From Eubacteriaceae bacterium (GTDB taxonomy: Bacteria > Bacillota > Clostridia > Eubacteriales > Eubacteriaceae), in contig JAAYJS010000004.1 of assembly GCA_012522805.1 (NCBI GenBank), positions 1 to 37,672 of the forward strand: a stretch of DNA of 37,672 nt, in the 5' to 3' direction. The notes beneath the pieces were generated by a model. That model worked only from the letters and a program-made list of their open reading frames with translations, did no database searches and had not been told where the DNA came from. The translations under genes and the position numbers were made by a program. Shown here one piece after another: positions 16,982 to 25,103 of the stretch. The stretch's first letter is position 1; each line of letters starts with the position of its first letter.

Positions 16982-17594
16982 CTTGATCGGTGGCCTCCTC
17001 CTTAACACTTTGCTCCGTTGAACTCGTATTCTCTTCTTGATTTTTCTCTTCGTCGTCTTTAAATGATTCAAATTCCGGTAATTGAGAGAGGCTCTCCAAG
17101 CCCACCAATCTCAAAAAATCCCGGGTGGTTCGGTATAGGATCGGTCTTCCCGGTGCTTCTAAACGCCCGGCTTCTTCAATCAAGTCGTTTTCCAACAACC
17201 AATAAATAGTGGAAGAGGAACGAATGCCTCGAATCTCATCTACCACGACTCGTGTAACCGGTTGCCGATAGGCAATGATGGCTAAAGTTTCCAAGGCTGC
17301 TTTGGATATTTGATTCTTTTTGACCACTTGGGTATACTCGGTGATCATATCGTGGTGTTCCCCTTTAGAGGCTAAACGCCACGTGTTTTCGGCTTTCAAT
17401 AGACAAATTCCTCGATCGGAAAGCTGATAGTTCTCCTGCATTTCCCTGAGCAGGTTTCTGGTTTGTTCTAAATCCAAGGACAATATTAAAGCCATATCCT
17501 CTTCCAACACTTCTTCTCCTGTCGAAAAGAGTAGCGCTTCTATTTGACTGAAACACTGCGCCTTATTTTCTATAAATTTAATTTGCATCGTCAT
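16968..17594 (-). CDS. scpB: Segregation and condensation protein B
   Basis: ScpB forms with ScpA and SMC the condensin-like complex that organises and separates chromosomes. It has 208 residues. Two winged-helix domains are recognisable: an N-terminal one (IEALLFSTGEEV) and a central one with LETLAIIAYRQPVTR and EIRGIRSSSTIYWLLENDLIEE. The family motif GRPILYRTT follows. The last 35 residues are highly charged and probably disordered. The start overlaps the scpA end by 17 bases; a second ATG two codons in is possible. No clear ribosome-binding site is seen, consistent with translational coupling to scpA. Confidence 0.95.
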   Translation of the reverse strand: MTMQIKFIENKAQCFSQIEALLFSTGEEVLEEDMALILSLDLEQTRNLLREMQENYQLSDRGICLLKAENTWRLASKGEHHDMITEYTQVVKKNQISKAALETLAIIAYRQPVTRVVVDEIRGIRSSSTIYWLLENDLIEEAGRLEAPGRPILYRTTRDFLRLVGLESLSQLPEFESFKDDEEKNQEENTSSTEQSVKEEATDQDETC

Positions 17595-18306
17595 TTTTTA
17601 TTTGAATTTCAATATCTGTAAAAATACTCTCTTGGTACACTTCTATTATATTGGTTTTGATCAGCTCCAACAGCGCTAAAAAACCTGCCAAAACCTCTCG
17701 ATAATCGCGGTAGTTCCGGATTATATCTGAAAACAAAACCTTGTCTCGATCGGATTTTTCTAATAGCGTCTGTATTTCCCATACTTTGTCTCTAACAGAG
17801 TAAAAGCTTTTAAAAATTTTTTTATGAACGACCAATTCGTCGTGGCTTTCTTTGTGCTCCTCTAAGCGCTTATAAGCTTTGTGCAACCATATGGGATCGA
17901 TGGGATCCAATTCTTTCTTTTTAATTCGCGGTAAATATTCCGGATCTTTGTAAAGCAGCTTGCCTGTATGCTCCAACTTTTGCCTTAACAGCTCTGCCAC
18001 TTTTCTAAACTGGCCATACAATGCCAGTTGTTGTAAGAGCAGCGCTTCGTCGTCCTCTTCTTCTGTGAAGATGAGTTTCGGCAGTAGTTTTCTAGATTTG
18101 ATTTCGATCAGGCGGGATGCCATGAGAATAAATTCACTCTCTACGGTCATATCCGCTTCTTCCCACGCGCGAATCTGATCCAAGTATTGGTCGATCACTT
18201 CAGAAATTTGCACTTCATATATGTTGATTTTGTTTTTTTCCACCAATTGGAGCAACATGTCCATGGGGCCTTCAAAGGGATCGATTTGAATGGAATAGGT
18301 GTTCAT
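17578..18306 (-). CDS. scpA: Segregation and condensation protein A
   Basis: ScpA is the kleisin that bridges the SMC head domains and binds ScpB. It has 242 residues. The N-terminal motif IDPFEGPMDMLLQLVEKNKI and FILMASRLIEIKSRKLLPKL are typical. The C-terminal winged helix (FLALLELIKTNIIEVYQE) contacts SMC. The ATG at 18306 shares one base with the stop of the site-2 protease (TGATG), indicating coupled translation; a TTG three codons upstream is the alternative. Confidence 0.95.
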   Translation of the reverse strand: MNTYSIQIDPFEGPMDMLLQLVEKNKINIYEVQISEVIDQYLDQIRAWEEADMTVESEFILMASRLIEIKSRKLLPKLIFTEEEDDEALLLQQLALYGQFRKVAELLRQKLEHTGKLLYKDPEYLPRIKKKELDPIDPIWLHKAYKRLEEHKESHDELVVHKKIFKSFYSVRDKVWEIQTLLEKSDRDKVLFSDIIRNYRDYREVLAGFLALLELIKTNIIEVYQESIFTDIEIQIKNDDAN

Positions 18307-18938
18307 CAAAACCAACCCGTTAAAGGGGCCAACAAAAACTTATAAAAGCGATCGGCTATGTTGATAGCCGGCCAGATGATTCCGCCAATCATGCCCGTCC
18401 AAAGCATTAAGATTAACAGAAACATACCGTAACGGGCGTACTGGTTGTAAACCATTCTGGCTCGCGGTGGCAAGAATTGTTCCAACACGTGGGAGCCGTC
18501 TAAAGGCGGTATGGGCAGTAGGTTGAAGATGCCAAAAATCAAATTGTAAATGTAAAAGCTGTACAGAATTTGATTTAATAAGGGGGTTGCAAACCCCTGC
18601 ACGACGGTGATCACAGCTAAGGAGATAAAAGCCAAGATGAGGTTGGTTCCGCAGCCGGCCAAGGACACTAAAAGCACGCCTTTTCTGCGATCTTTAAAAT
18701 TATTCGGATTGATGGGAACGGGTTTTGCCCATCCAAACCGAAATAAGATCATCGATAACAGACCTAAGGGATCGATATGTTTGAGAGGGTTTAAGCTCAA
18801 ACGCCTTGCCCTTGCGGCTGTATCGTCCCCCATGGCTTCCGCTGCATAGCCATGGGCGACTTCGTGAAATGTAATGGCAACGATGATCGCCGGTAAACTG
18901 GCGATCATATTGGTCAAATTATTTGCTAAGGATCCCAT
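18306..18938 (-). CDS. Site-2 protease family zinc metalloprotease (M50, COG1994 type)
   Basis: This is a 210-residue integral membrane protein. The zinc motif H25-E-V-A-H29 lies in the first membrane segment, and the second zinc ligand is in NLLPIPPLDGSH, the usual form of the M50 aspartate motif. About five to six hydrophobic segments are visible, with no PDZ or CBS domain, so it is a minimal member. Substrates are unknown. It sits between lysA and scpA, a position it holds in many Clostridia, and is probably just co-transcribed. The ATG at 18938 has GGAGG 9 bases upstream and begins 4 bases after the lysA stop. Confidence 0.92.
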   Translation of the reverse strand: MGSLANNLTNMIASLPAIIVAITFHEVAHGYAAEAMGDDTAARARRLSLNPLKHIDPLGLLSMILFRFGWAKPVPINPNNFKDRRKGVLLVSLAGCGTNLILAFISLAVITVVQGFATPLLNQILYSFYIYNLIFGIFNLLPIPPLDGSHVLEQFLPPRARMVYNQYARYGMFLLILMLWTGMIGGIIWPAINIADRFYKFLLAPLTGWF

Positions 18939-18942
18939 ATTA

Positions 18943-20217
18943 TCAGTCCTCCAACCACGACGGGATTTCATCTAAACGCACGATATCCTCGTAGGTTTCC
19001 CGTCTGGATATGATATCGCTTTGGTCATCCATCAATAGGACGACAGCCGGCTTGGGCAAGCGGTTGTAATTGCTGGCCATGGCATAGTTGTAGGCACCGG
19101 TTGCGTGGACCATTAAAATATCCCCGACTTGGGGGTCGTTTAAAAGGATTTGATCAATCAGCGTATCGGTTTCACAGGCTTTGCCCGAAATTCGAACCGT
19201 AACGGGTTTGTCTTCATCTTTACCATTGCAAATTTCTGCATGATAAGCAGCGCCATAAAGGGCGGGGCGCGGATTATCCATCATGCCACCATCGACGCTG
19301 ACATAGGTTTTTTGTCCCGGTATTTCTTTGATGGTGCCGACGGTATAAAGGGTTACCCCTGCCGTGGCGGCTAAATAACGCCCGGGTTCAAACATAAGTT
19401 GCGGTATTTTCAGATCGTACTCTGTGCACAGGTCTCGGACTTTTTCGCCAAGATCTGTAAAGAGAGCATTCAAATCGATGCAAGGGTCTTGTGGTAAATA
19501 CGGAATTCCAAAACCGCCTCCTAAATTTAAATAGTCAAAGCTTTGTCCGTAATTTTTCTGGATCCATGCGTAGATTTCCAGCATTTTTTCTGCGGCTTTT
19601 ATAAAGCCTTCCGTCTCCGTAATTTGAGAGCCAATGTGACAGTGGAGACCCTTTAACTGAAATCTGGGCAATTCTTGGAGCGTTTCCATCAATTGCGGCA
19701 CCATAGACGCAGGAACGCCAAATTTTGAATCGACTTTTCCGGTCTGTATTAATTCGTGGGTATGCGCTTCTATGCCCGGTGCAATGCGAACCAATATATC
19801 AACCCGATCCTCGGGGGTGGTTAAGTTGGTCAGTCGGTCAATTTCATCAAATGAGTCGATGACTATTAAGCCGATGCGGTGATCCAAGGCCATTTGGAGT
19901 TCCTCATTGGATTTGTTGCTGCCATGAAAGCAAATATCCTCTGCCGGAAAACCTGCCTGCAAAGCGGTAAACAACTCCCCACCGGATGCAACATCCAAAT
20001 GCAGGCCTTCTTGAGCGACCAGTTTGCACATGGCTTTGGTTAAAAAAGCTTTGCCGGCATAATGAATGGTGACGTCCAATTTCGTTTTTTGAAATGCTCG
20101 CCGTATTGCTTCAACAGATGCGTGAAAACAATTAGCCGAAAATACGTATAAAGGTGTCCCGTAGCGCTTGGCCAAAGCCACCGTATCGTGTCCATAAAAT
20201 TTTAAATTTTCTTTCAT
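18943..20217 (-). CDS. lysA: Diaminopimelate decarboxylase
   Basis: LysA is a PLP enzyme that decarboxylates meso-diaminopimelate to L-lysine, the last step of lysine synthesis. It has 424 residues. The PLP lysine is K56 in HYAGKAF. HCHIGSQI, the glycine-rich LNLGGGFGIPY, FEPGRYL and the active-site Cys in KACETDT are present, as is the C-terminal GAYNYAMASNYN. AGGAGTGAT precedes the ATG closely. The 50-base gap upstream holds a strong terminator whose T-run almost touches the ribosome-binding site, so lysA expression depends on readthrough or on a promoter inside nudF. No lysine riboswitch fits in the gap. Confidence 0.95.
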   Translation of the reverse strand: MKENLKFYGHDTVALAKRYGTPLYVFSANCFHASVEAIRRAFQKTKLDVTIHYAGKAFLTKAMCKLVAQEGLHLDVASGGELFTALQAGFPAEDICFHGSNKSNEELQMALDHRIGLIVIDSFDEIDRLTNLTTPEDRVDILVRIAPGIEAHTHELIQTGKVDSKFGVPASMVPQLMETLQELPRFQLKGLHCHIGSQITETEGFIKAAEKMLEIYAWIQKNYGQSFDYLNLGGGFGIPYLPQDPCIDLNALFTDLGEKVRDLCTEYDLKIPQLMFEPGRYLAATAGVTLYTVGTIKEIPGQKTYVSVDGGMMDNPRPALYGAAYHAEICNGKDEDKPVTVRISGKACETDTLIDQILLNDPQVGDILMVHATGAYNYAMASNYNRLPKPAVVLLMDDQSDIISRRETYEDIVRLDEIPSWLED

Positions 20218-20228
20218 ATCACTCCTAT

Positions 20229-20264
20229 AAAAAAAGTGATCATTCCTACAAGGAAAAGATCACT
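20229..20264 (-). terminator. Intrinsic terminator between nudF and lysA
   Basis: On the minus strand AGTGATC and GATCACT (20258-20264 and 20235-20241) form the outer stem, with TTCC/GGAA pairing inside, followed by a run of seven T residues. The stop of nudF is 3 bases before it, and the lysA ribosome-binding site lies directly after the T-run. Confidence 0.8.
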
Positions 20265-20267
20265 GCT

Positions 20268-20810
20268 CTATGACTCGTTGTAAAGTGAGAAGAAAAACCC
20301 TAAGGCTGCATGGGTCTTGGCATCCCTGATTTTTCCTGTCCGATACAGCATTTTTACCGTAGGGATTGGTATTCTGACTATTTCTAAAAATTCGTCTTCG
20401 TCTTGAGGTAATTTGCTTTCCTCAAACTCGGTGGCTATAAACAAACAGGTTTTTTCATCGGAAAAGCCGGCCGATGGCCAAATTTCTCCAATTTTAATCA
20501 AATCGAGGGGTTTGAGTCCTATTTCTTCTTGAAGTTCGCGGCTTGCCGCTTCGAAGGGGTCTTCTCCTTCTTCCAGCAAGCCCGCCGGTATCTCCAATAA
20601 GACAATATCCAAAGCTTTTCGGTATTGTTTAACGAAGACCATGTGGCCTTCTTCCGTAATGGGTAACACTGCCACCGCATCTTTATGTTCGACAAGTTCT
20701 CTCGTCGCTTCTTGACCGTTGGGCAAGGCCACGGTTTCTACTCTTAAATTTAGAATGCGTCCACTAAAAATTTCAGTGGACGCAATGGTTTTTTCATAAA
20801 ACTCTTTCAT
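20268..20810 (-). CDS. nudF: ADP-ribose pyrophosphatase, Nudix hydrolase
   Basis: The enzyme hydrolyses ADP-ribose and similar nucleoside diphosphate sugars to AMP and ribose 5-phosphate. It has 180 residues. The Nudix box is complete at residues 77-99 (G77, E83, R91-E92, E95-E96, G98), with metal ligands present. VFVKQYRKALDIVLLEIPAG just before it is the ADPRase-type substrate region. The start overlaps the nrdR stop as ATGA. Exact substrate is by family only. Confidence 0.93.
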   Translation of the reverse strand: MKEFYEKTIASTEIFSGRILNLRVETVALPNGQEATRELVEHKDAVAVLPITEEGHMVFVKQYRKALDIVLLEIPAGLLEEGEDPFEAASRELQEEIGLKPLDLIKIGEIWPSAGFSDEKTCLFIATEFEESKLPQDEDEFLEIVRIPIPTVKMLYRTGKIRDAKTHAALGFFFSLYNES

Positions 20811-21262
20811 TGATCGGATACCATTTGGGCAATTTCGCTTAGAAATGAATCAACATCTGCAAATTTACGATACACTGATGCGAAACGTACGTATGCAACC
20901 TGATCCATCTTCAACAAAATAGCCATGACTCTTTCTCCAATTTCTTGGGATGTCACTTCTTTCCCTTCGACCTGATAGAGTTCTTTTTCGAGTTTTCTCA
21001 CTTCGTGTTCGATACTCTCCTTCGAAACCGGTCTTTTTTCGCAGGCTCTCAACATACCGTTTAATACGTTTTGACGATTAAAAAGTTCCTTTTGACCTGA
21101 GCGTTTAATGACCATTAGAGGTATGACTTCTATTCTTTCATAGGTTGTAAAGCGCTTTTCGCAATTAAAACAGGACCGACGTCGTCGAATCATTTCGCCA
21201 TCTTTGACCGGCCGAGAGTCAATGACTTTGCTCTCTTCGTGGTCGCAATAGGGGCACTTCAT
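20807..21262 (-). CDS. nrdR: Transcriptional repressor NrdR
   Basis: NrdR senses ATP/dATP and represses ribonucleotide reductase genes by binding paired NrdR boxes. It has 151 residues. The zinc ribbon ligands are C3, C6, C31 and C34 (MKCPYCDHEESKVIDSR...CFNCEKRF). An ATP-cone domain follows (VIKRSGQKELFNRQNVLNGM), and VRFASVYRKFADVDSFL is typical near the end. It begins 8 bases after the ftsZ stop. In spore-forming relatives spoIIGA, sigE and sigG usually sit between these two genes; they are absent here. I saw no NrdR box in the window, but did not search exhaustively. Confidence 0.96.
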   Translation of the reverse strand: MKCPYCDHEESKVIDSRPVKDGEMIRRRRSCFNCEKRFTTYERIEVIPLMVIKRSGQKELFNRQNVLNGMLRACEKRPVSKESIEHEVRKLEKELYQVEGKEVTSQEIGERVMAILLKMDQVAYVRFASVYRKFADVDSFLSEIAQMVSDQ

Positions 21263-21270
21263 CTCATGCC

Positions 21271-22332
21271 CTATTCTTCAGTATTTAAGAAATCCGGAAT
21301 TTTGAACTCATCCACATCGGATCCGGTACTTTCTTCAGTTATTTCTTCTTCCTGTCTGGGCAATCCACTTGCATCGTCTTGGCCGTAAATGCCTGTGGCG
21401 ATGATGGTAATTTCAAATTCGTCACCCAATTGTTCTTCAATGGCAGCACCGAAAATAACGTTGGCATCTTCAGCGCAGGCATCTCTGGCAAATTCTGCAG
21501 CAGCGTCGACTTCAAATAAGGACAAGCTTTCACCGGCTTTAATATTTAACAATACGCCGGTTGCACCGTCGATAGCTGTTTCCAGTAAAGGACTCTTGAT
21601 AGCCATTTGTGCAGCTTCCACAGCTCTATTTTCTCCGGCAGCACGTCCAACACCCATGTGCGCCAAACCGGCATCTTTCATGATGGTTTGAACGTCGGCA
21701 AAGTCTAAGCTGACCAAGCCGGGTATGGAGATCAAGTCGGAAATACTTCTGACACCTTGTAGTAAGACGTCATCTGCCATTCTAAAGGCTTCTTTCAGAG
21801 AGGTATCTTTCGAGGCAATTTTTAATAGACGGTCGTTGGGAATCATGACCAATGCATCGACACTTTCTCTTAGAAATTCGCAAGCGATATCGGCATTTCT
21901 TTTTCTGACTTTTCCTTCAAAGCTAAAGGGCTTCGTAACCACACCAATGGTTAAGATACCCATTTCCCTAGCAAATTTTGCTACGATGGGCGCAGCGCCG
22001 GAACCCGTTCCACCGCCCATACCGGCTGTGATGAATAACAAGTCCGTATCTTCAATCAGCTCGACAATTTCGTCTCTGCTTTCCTCGGCTGCTTTTTGGC
22101 CCATTTCCGGGTTACCGCCACAACCTAAACCACCGGTGGTTTTATCACCGATTTGCAAACGGGTTTCAGCAATGCTCAAACCTAAGGCTTGATTGTCTGA
22201 GTTCACGGCGATAAAGTCTACGCCTGTCAATCCCGCTTCAATCATGCGGTTAATAGCATTGTTGCCTCCGCCACCAACGCCGATAACACGAATTTTTGCT
22301 AAGTTACCTGTGTTGTTATCTAATTCGATCAC
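21271..22332 (-). CDS. ftsZ: Cell division protein FtsZ
   Basis: FtsZ is the tubulin-like GTPase that forms the division ring. It has 353 residues. The GTP-binding signature GGGTGSG is at 106-112, with [15 protein letters not shown] at the N-terminus and [25 protein letters not shown] in the core. The linker is short and acidic, and the C-terminal peptide [10 protein letters not shown] matches the FtsA/SepF-binding IPxFL consensus. The start is GTG, with AGGAGG 6 bases upstream. It ends the dcw cluster. ftsA, which normally precedes it, is missing, so another anchor such as SepF is expected elsewhere. Confidence 0.97.
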   Translation of the reverse strand: MIELDNNTGNLAKIRVIGVGGGGNNAINRMIEAGLTGVDFIAVNSDNQALGLSIAETRLQIGDKTTGGLGCGGNPEMGQKAAEESRDEIVELIEDTDLLFITAGMGGGTGSGAAPIVAKFAREMGILTIGVVTKPFSFEGKVRKRNADIACEFLRESVDALVMIPNDRLLKIASKDTSLKEAFRMADDVLLQGVRSISDLISIPGLVSLDFADVQTIMKDAGLAHMGVGRAAGENRAVEAAQMAIKSPLLETAIDGATGVLLNIKAGESLSLFEVDAAAEFARDACAEDANVIFGAAIEEQLGDEFEITIIATGIYGQDDASGLPRQEEEITEESTGSDVDEFKIPDFLNTEE

Positions 22333-22359
22333 TTTTTCCTCCTACACATCTAAACATCT

Positions 22360-22839
22360 TTATTTACTGAAGCCGTCTATATCATGATCTGTTTTATAGG
22401 GCATCAACTGATGAGCTTCTAGATTTTCTTCCACGTATTCATTATTTACGTCTTCGTTTTTTTCCAATTGTTTTTTATTTTTTAAGACGCCTGATACTAT
22501 TCTAGCACTTTTAGGCCGAAAATAGTAGCGTCTAATTTTTGCAAAGTTTGAAAACAAGCTGGTGCCGAAATAAAATATGGCAGCGTAGTAGATGGGCAAC
22601 CCGATTTTATCACCTAAAAATGTCAAGACGATCGCCAGCAAGATGTTGCCGAAAAAACCGGTTACAAAAAGTTTTTGATCAAATATTTTTTGCAACTCAG
22701 CGTTTACACCGCCAAAAACAGAGTTGATTGCTGCCAAAACACCAATTGACAAATAAGGCGCAAACTCCAAGGGTACATCGATATTAACGACCGACCCTAA
22801 GACAATGCCCAGGATTAAGCCCAACAGTGGTAACAACAT
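22360..22839 (-). CDS. sbp: Small basic membrane protein Sbp (DUF1290)
   Basis: This 159-residue protein matches Sbp, found between the DUF881 genes and ftsA-ftsZ in Firmicutes and Actinobacteria; its function is unknown. About three to four membrane segments fill residues 1-100, with the family-typical GILGSVVNI-like start (GIVLGSVVNIDVP), GVLAAINSVFGG and FGTSLFSNFAKIRRYYF. After this basic stretch there is a charged tail of about 55 residues (KKQLEKNEDVNNEYVEEN...) longer than usual for the family. The start is 1 base from the DUF881 gene stop. Confidence 0.85.
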   Translation of the reverse strand: MLLPLLGLILGIVLGSVVNIDVPLEFAPYLSIGVLAAINSVFGGVNAELQKIFDQKLFVTGFFGNILLAIVLTFLGDKIGLPIYYAAIFYFGTSLFSNFAKIRRYYFRPKSARIVSGVLKNKKQLEKNEDVNNEYVEENLEAHQLMPYKTDHDIDGFSK

Positions 22840-22840
22840 T

Positions 22841-23590
22841 CTATCCTCTTTCTCGAAAACTACTTTTTTCTTTGATAAAAATAATTTCTGATTTATCTAT
22901 ATTAACCTTTATCCCTCGCGATTTCAATATGCGTATGACACTTTCATCGGAATTTAAATAAAAATTAAGGGCTTCTGCGTCTCCCACAGCCTCAATGACA
23001 ATGGGCGGCGTAGTTCGATGACCATCGATGGTAATGATGGGCCCCGCACAATTCACATCGCTGGAAGCTGCAATCGGGTGGCCGTTGACCGCTATGGATT
23101 CGGCTTCGGAAAATCGCAAATCGTTTAAGACTTCCAATAAGTCGGAGTTGTGAATCAACGCGGATGCCTTGTCGCCATCCCGCATGGTGATGACAACCCC
23201 TTCACCTTGAACCGCTACGTTGCCGTTGAGGTTGCGATAGGAAAATAAATGATCCGTTAAAGTCGTTTCGATATCACCTCTCGAGCTTTCATCACCGGTA
23301 AAGCTCTGTATTTGATCGAAATAACGGATTCTTTGTTGAATCAAATTGTTTTTATCGATTAATTGTGCGTTTTGCTTTTTTAAGTTGCGCACTCTGTTTT
23401 TTTCTTTTTCCACATTTTCCGGTGTTACGATACGGCGGCGGATGGAAAGGTTTTGATCTACAGCTGTATTATACACAAAAGTGGTGCCGAAGCCAATGCA
23501 CACCATCGTCAATGTTAAGAGAACAACATAGGGAGTAATTTTTGCTTTCCCGATAGACCTCAGGCGTTTTTCAAAGATTTTAAGTGCCAT
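22841..23590 (-). CDS. DUF881 family membrane-anchored protein (YlxX/YlxW-like), second copy
   Basis: It has 249 residues with the chosen start. One membrane segment (about 25-45) is followed by a short coiled coil (NVEKEKNRVRNLKKQNAQLIDKNNL) and a DUF881 domain with VAVQGEGVVITMRDGD, IAVNGHPIAA and GPIITIDG motifs. The family is found next to divIB and sbp in Firmicutes; its role is not established, though the gene neighbourhood suggests division or envelope. I chose the ATG at 23590, with AGAGG upstream and a 1-base gap after the preceding stop; an ATG seven codons earlier is weaker. Confidence 0.82.
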   Translation of the reverse strand: MALKIFEKRLRSIGKAKITPYVVLLTLTMVCIGFGTTFVYNTAVDQNLSIRRRIVTPENVEKEKNRVRNLKKQNAQLIDKNNLIQQRIRYFDQIQSFTGDESSRGDIETTLTDHLFSYRNLNGNVAVQGEGVVITMRDGDKASALIHNSDLLEVLNDLRFSEAESIAVNGHPIAASSDVNCAGPIITIDGHRTTPPIVIEAVGDAEALNFYLNSDESVIRILKSRGIKVNIDKSEIIFIKEKSSFRERG

Positions 23591-23591
23591 T

Positions 23592-24314
23592 TTAATAGGC
23601 CTCTTCTTCATAGTCTATATTCTCGACGGGCATGGCGTATTGTACTTCGACATTGCCCTTGTAGCCTTCTATTTTGATGTCGTCTTTTTTTTCTATCCGT
23701 ACTTTAAAGGTGTTGACCTTCAGCAAATCGACGACACCGGAAGGCATGGTAATGGCGTTGTATAGCGTGTCCGGATCTCCGATAACGCGAATTTCGAAAG
23801 GGTAGTTGTATTTTTTTCCGTTAATTTGGACATAAGACCCTACTTGGCGAATCTCTGTTCGATTGATGATCCGTTCTCCATTAATCGAGATGGCTTCTGC
23901 GCCCGCCGCATTGAGTTCGTTGTTGAGCGTCAGCAGCAAGACCGCCGACTGTATTTGACTTCTCTCATTGAGAGCCATTTCGCTGGGGTTCATATTAATG
24001 ACCAAGCCCCTGCCTTCCAAGTCCGTCATGCCGGCAATGGTTCTCTCTTTGTCGATCATCTGCTTAATTTCTTTTAAATAGGCATTATCACCGATGACGG
24101 CTTGTTCGATCTTTTCATATTGTTCCTGAAGTGCGCTGTTCTCTTCCCTCAGCTTTTCATTTTCTTCCTCTAAGACGACCATTTGTTCCAACACGTCGGG
24201 ATCCTGTTCTACAGTCAGCCGATTGTTGACGTTGTCGATTGCCTTGACTTGAAGAGCAATCATAATGCCGAAAATAATGCAAACCAACGTGATGCTCCAC
24301 TTGCCTTTATTCAT
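23592..24314 (-). CDS. DUF881 family membrane-anchored protein (YlxW-like), first copy
   Basis: It has 240 residues. An N-terminal membrane segment (about 7-25) precedes a strong coiled coil (VVLEEENEKLREENSALQEQ and onward) and a DUF881 domain (LEGRGLVINMNPSE, AEAISINGERI, GKKYNYPFEIRVIGD). It is a clear paralogue of the next gene, probably a tandem duplication kept in Firmicutes. The ATG at 24314 was chosen because GAGGTG lies 6-7 bases upstream; four extra residues would place the start before the ftsQ stop. Function unknown. Confidence 0.83.
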   Translation of the reverse strand: MNKGKWSITLVCIIFGIMIALQVKAIDNVNNRLTVEQDPDVLEQMVVLEEENEKLREENSALQEQYEKIEQAVIGDNAYLKEIKQMIDKERTIAGMTDLEGRGLVINMNPSEMALNERSQIQSAVLLLTLNNELNAAGAEAISINGERIINRTEIRQVGSYVQINGKKYNYPFEIRVIGDPDTLYNAITMPSGVVDLLKVNTFKVRIEKKDDIKIEGYKGNVEVQYAMPVENIDYEEEAY

Positions 24315-24322
24315 AACACACC

Positions 24323-25096
24323 TCACCGTTCTTTGATTACCGGATTGCTTCCCGCAGTCAGGTTAATGGTCAAATCTCTTTTCTTGGTCTCGATAACATG
24401 TTGTATATAATCGTTATGTTCTTTGTAATTATCCAGATCCCTGATCTGAATGAGAATATTATTTTTTGTAACGATATGTACCGTCTCCTGATCCGCTATG
24501 GCAAATTCGGAGATGTGGTTCAGCATTTTTTCGCCTTGAAAGTAATCAATCAAGTCGCGTATTTTATTAAACTGCCCCTTGGTCGAAATTTCTGCTGTTC
24601 GTCCGACACCTCGAAACTGTACTTCCTTAAATCCGCTGACAACGGGCACTTCCGCATTGCGTAATTGCGAAGATGTGGCGATGAGTCGATCGTCCTTATC
24701 CATGTAATGAATGGTGTTGTCTGAATAAATCACATAAAGACAAGGGACTTCCTGGACGGTCATGTGGATGGTATCCGGCAAAATCCTTCTAATTTGAACG
24801 TGATTGGATAAAACCAACTCGCTGATTTTATAGCGTACCTGATTGACGTTGATAGAAAAAATACTTTGTCCCATAGCCAAACCGCTTTTTTCCAATATTT
24901 CCGGTTCGGTCACCAGTTGATTGCCGCTGATCTCCACTTTTTTTATGCTGAACACCCCACTGTTGTGGGCAGTATAGATGACATAGCCCATTACAAACAG
25001 AATGGCGATCACGGTTAAAAATAAAGTCAAACGGCGCATCAATCTTCGATATTTTATTCTGTTCAGTTTTTTTTTGATTTCTGACCGTTTGTCCAT
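24323..25096 (-). CDS. ftsQ: Cell division protein FtsQ/DivIB
   Basis: FtsQ (DivIB) is a single-pass membrane protein that recruits and stabilises the FtsL-DivIC-PBP subcomplex at the septum. It has 257 residues. The basic cytoplasmic start is followed by a membrane segment (LFLTVIAILFVMGYVIY, about 25-41). The POTRA domain starts FSIKKVEISGN and includes SIFSINVNQVRYKI and LPDTIHMTVQEVPCLYVI, followed by the beta domain. AGAGGAAT lies just before the ATG. It begins 7 bases after murG. Confidence 0.93.
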   Translation of the reverse strand: MDKRSEIKKKLNRIKYRRLMRRLTLFLTVIAILFVMGYVIYTAHNSGVFSIKKVEISGNQLVTEPEILEKSGLAMGQSIFSINVNQVRYKISELVLSNHVQIRRILPDTIHMTVQEVPCLYVIYSDNTIHYMDKDDRLIATSSQLRNAEVPVVSGFKEVQFRGVGRTAEISTKGQFNKIRDLIDYFQGEKMLNHISEFAIADQETVHIVTKNNILIQIRDLDNYKEHNDYIQHVIETKKRDLTINLTAGSNPVIKER

Positions 25097-25103
25097 AATT
25101 CCT

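Noticed and set aside
16982-17071. Thirty-residue basic extension of rluB
   Set aside because: It lies wholly within scpB in another frame and is not part of the RluB family; the S4 domain begins at the later ATG.
20218-20267. Lysine riboswitch before lysA
   Set aside because: The gap is only 50 bases and is filled by a simple terminator hairpin; a lysine aptamer needs far more sequence.
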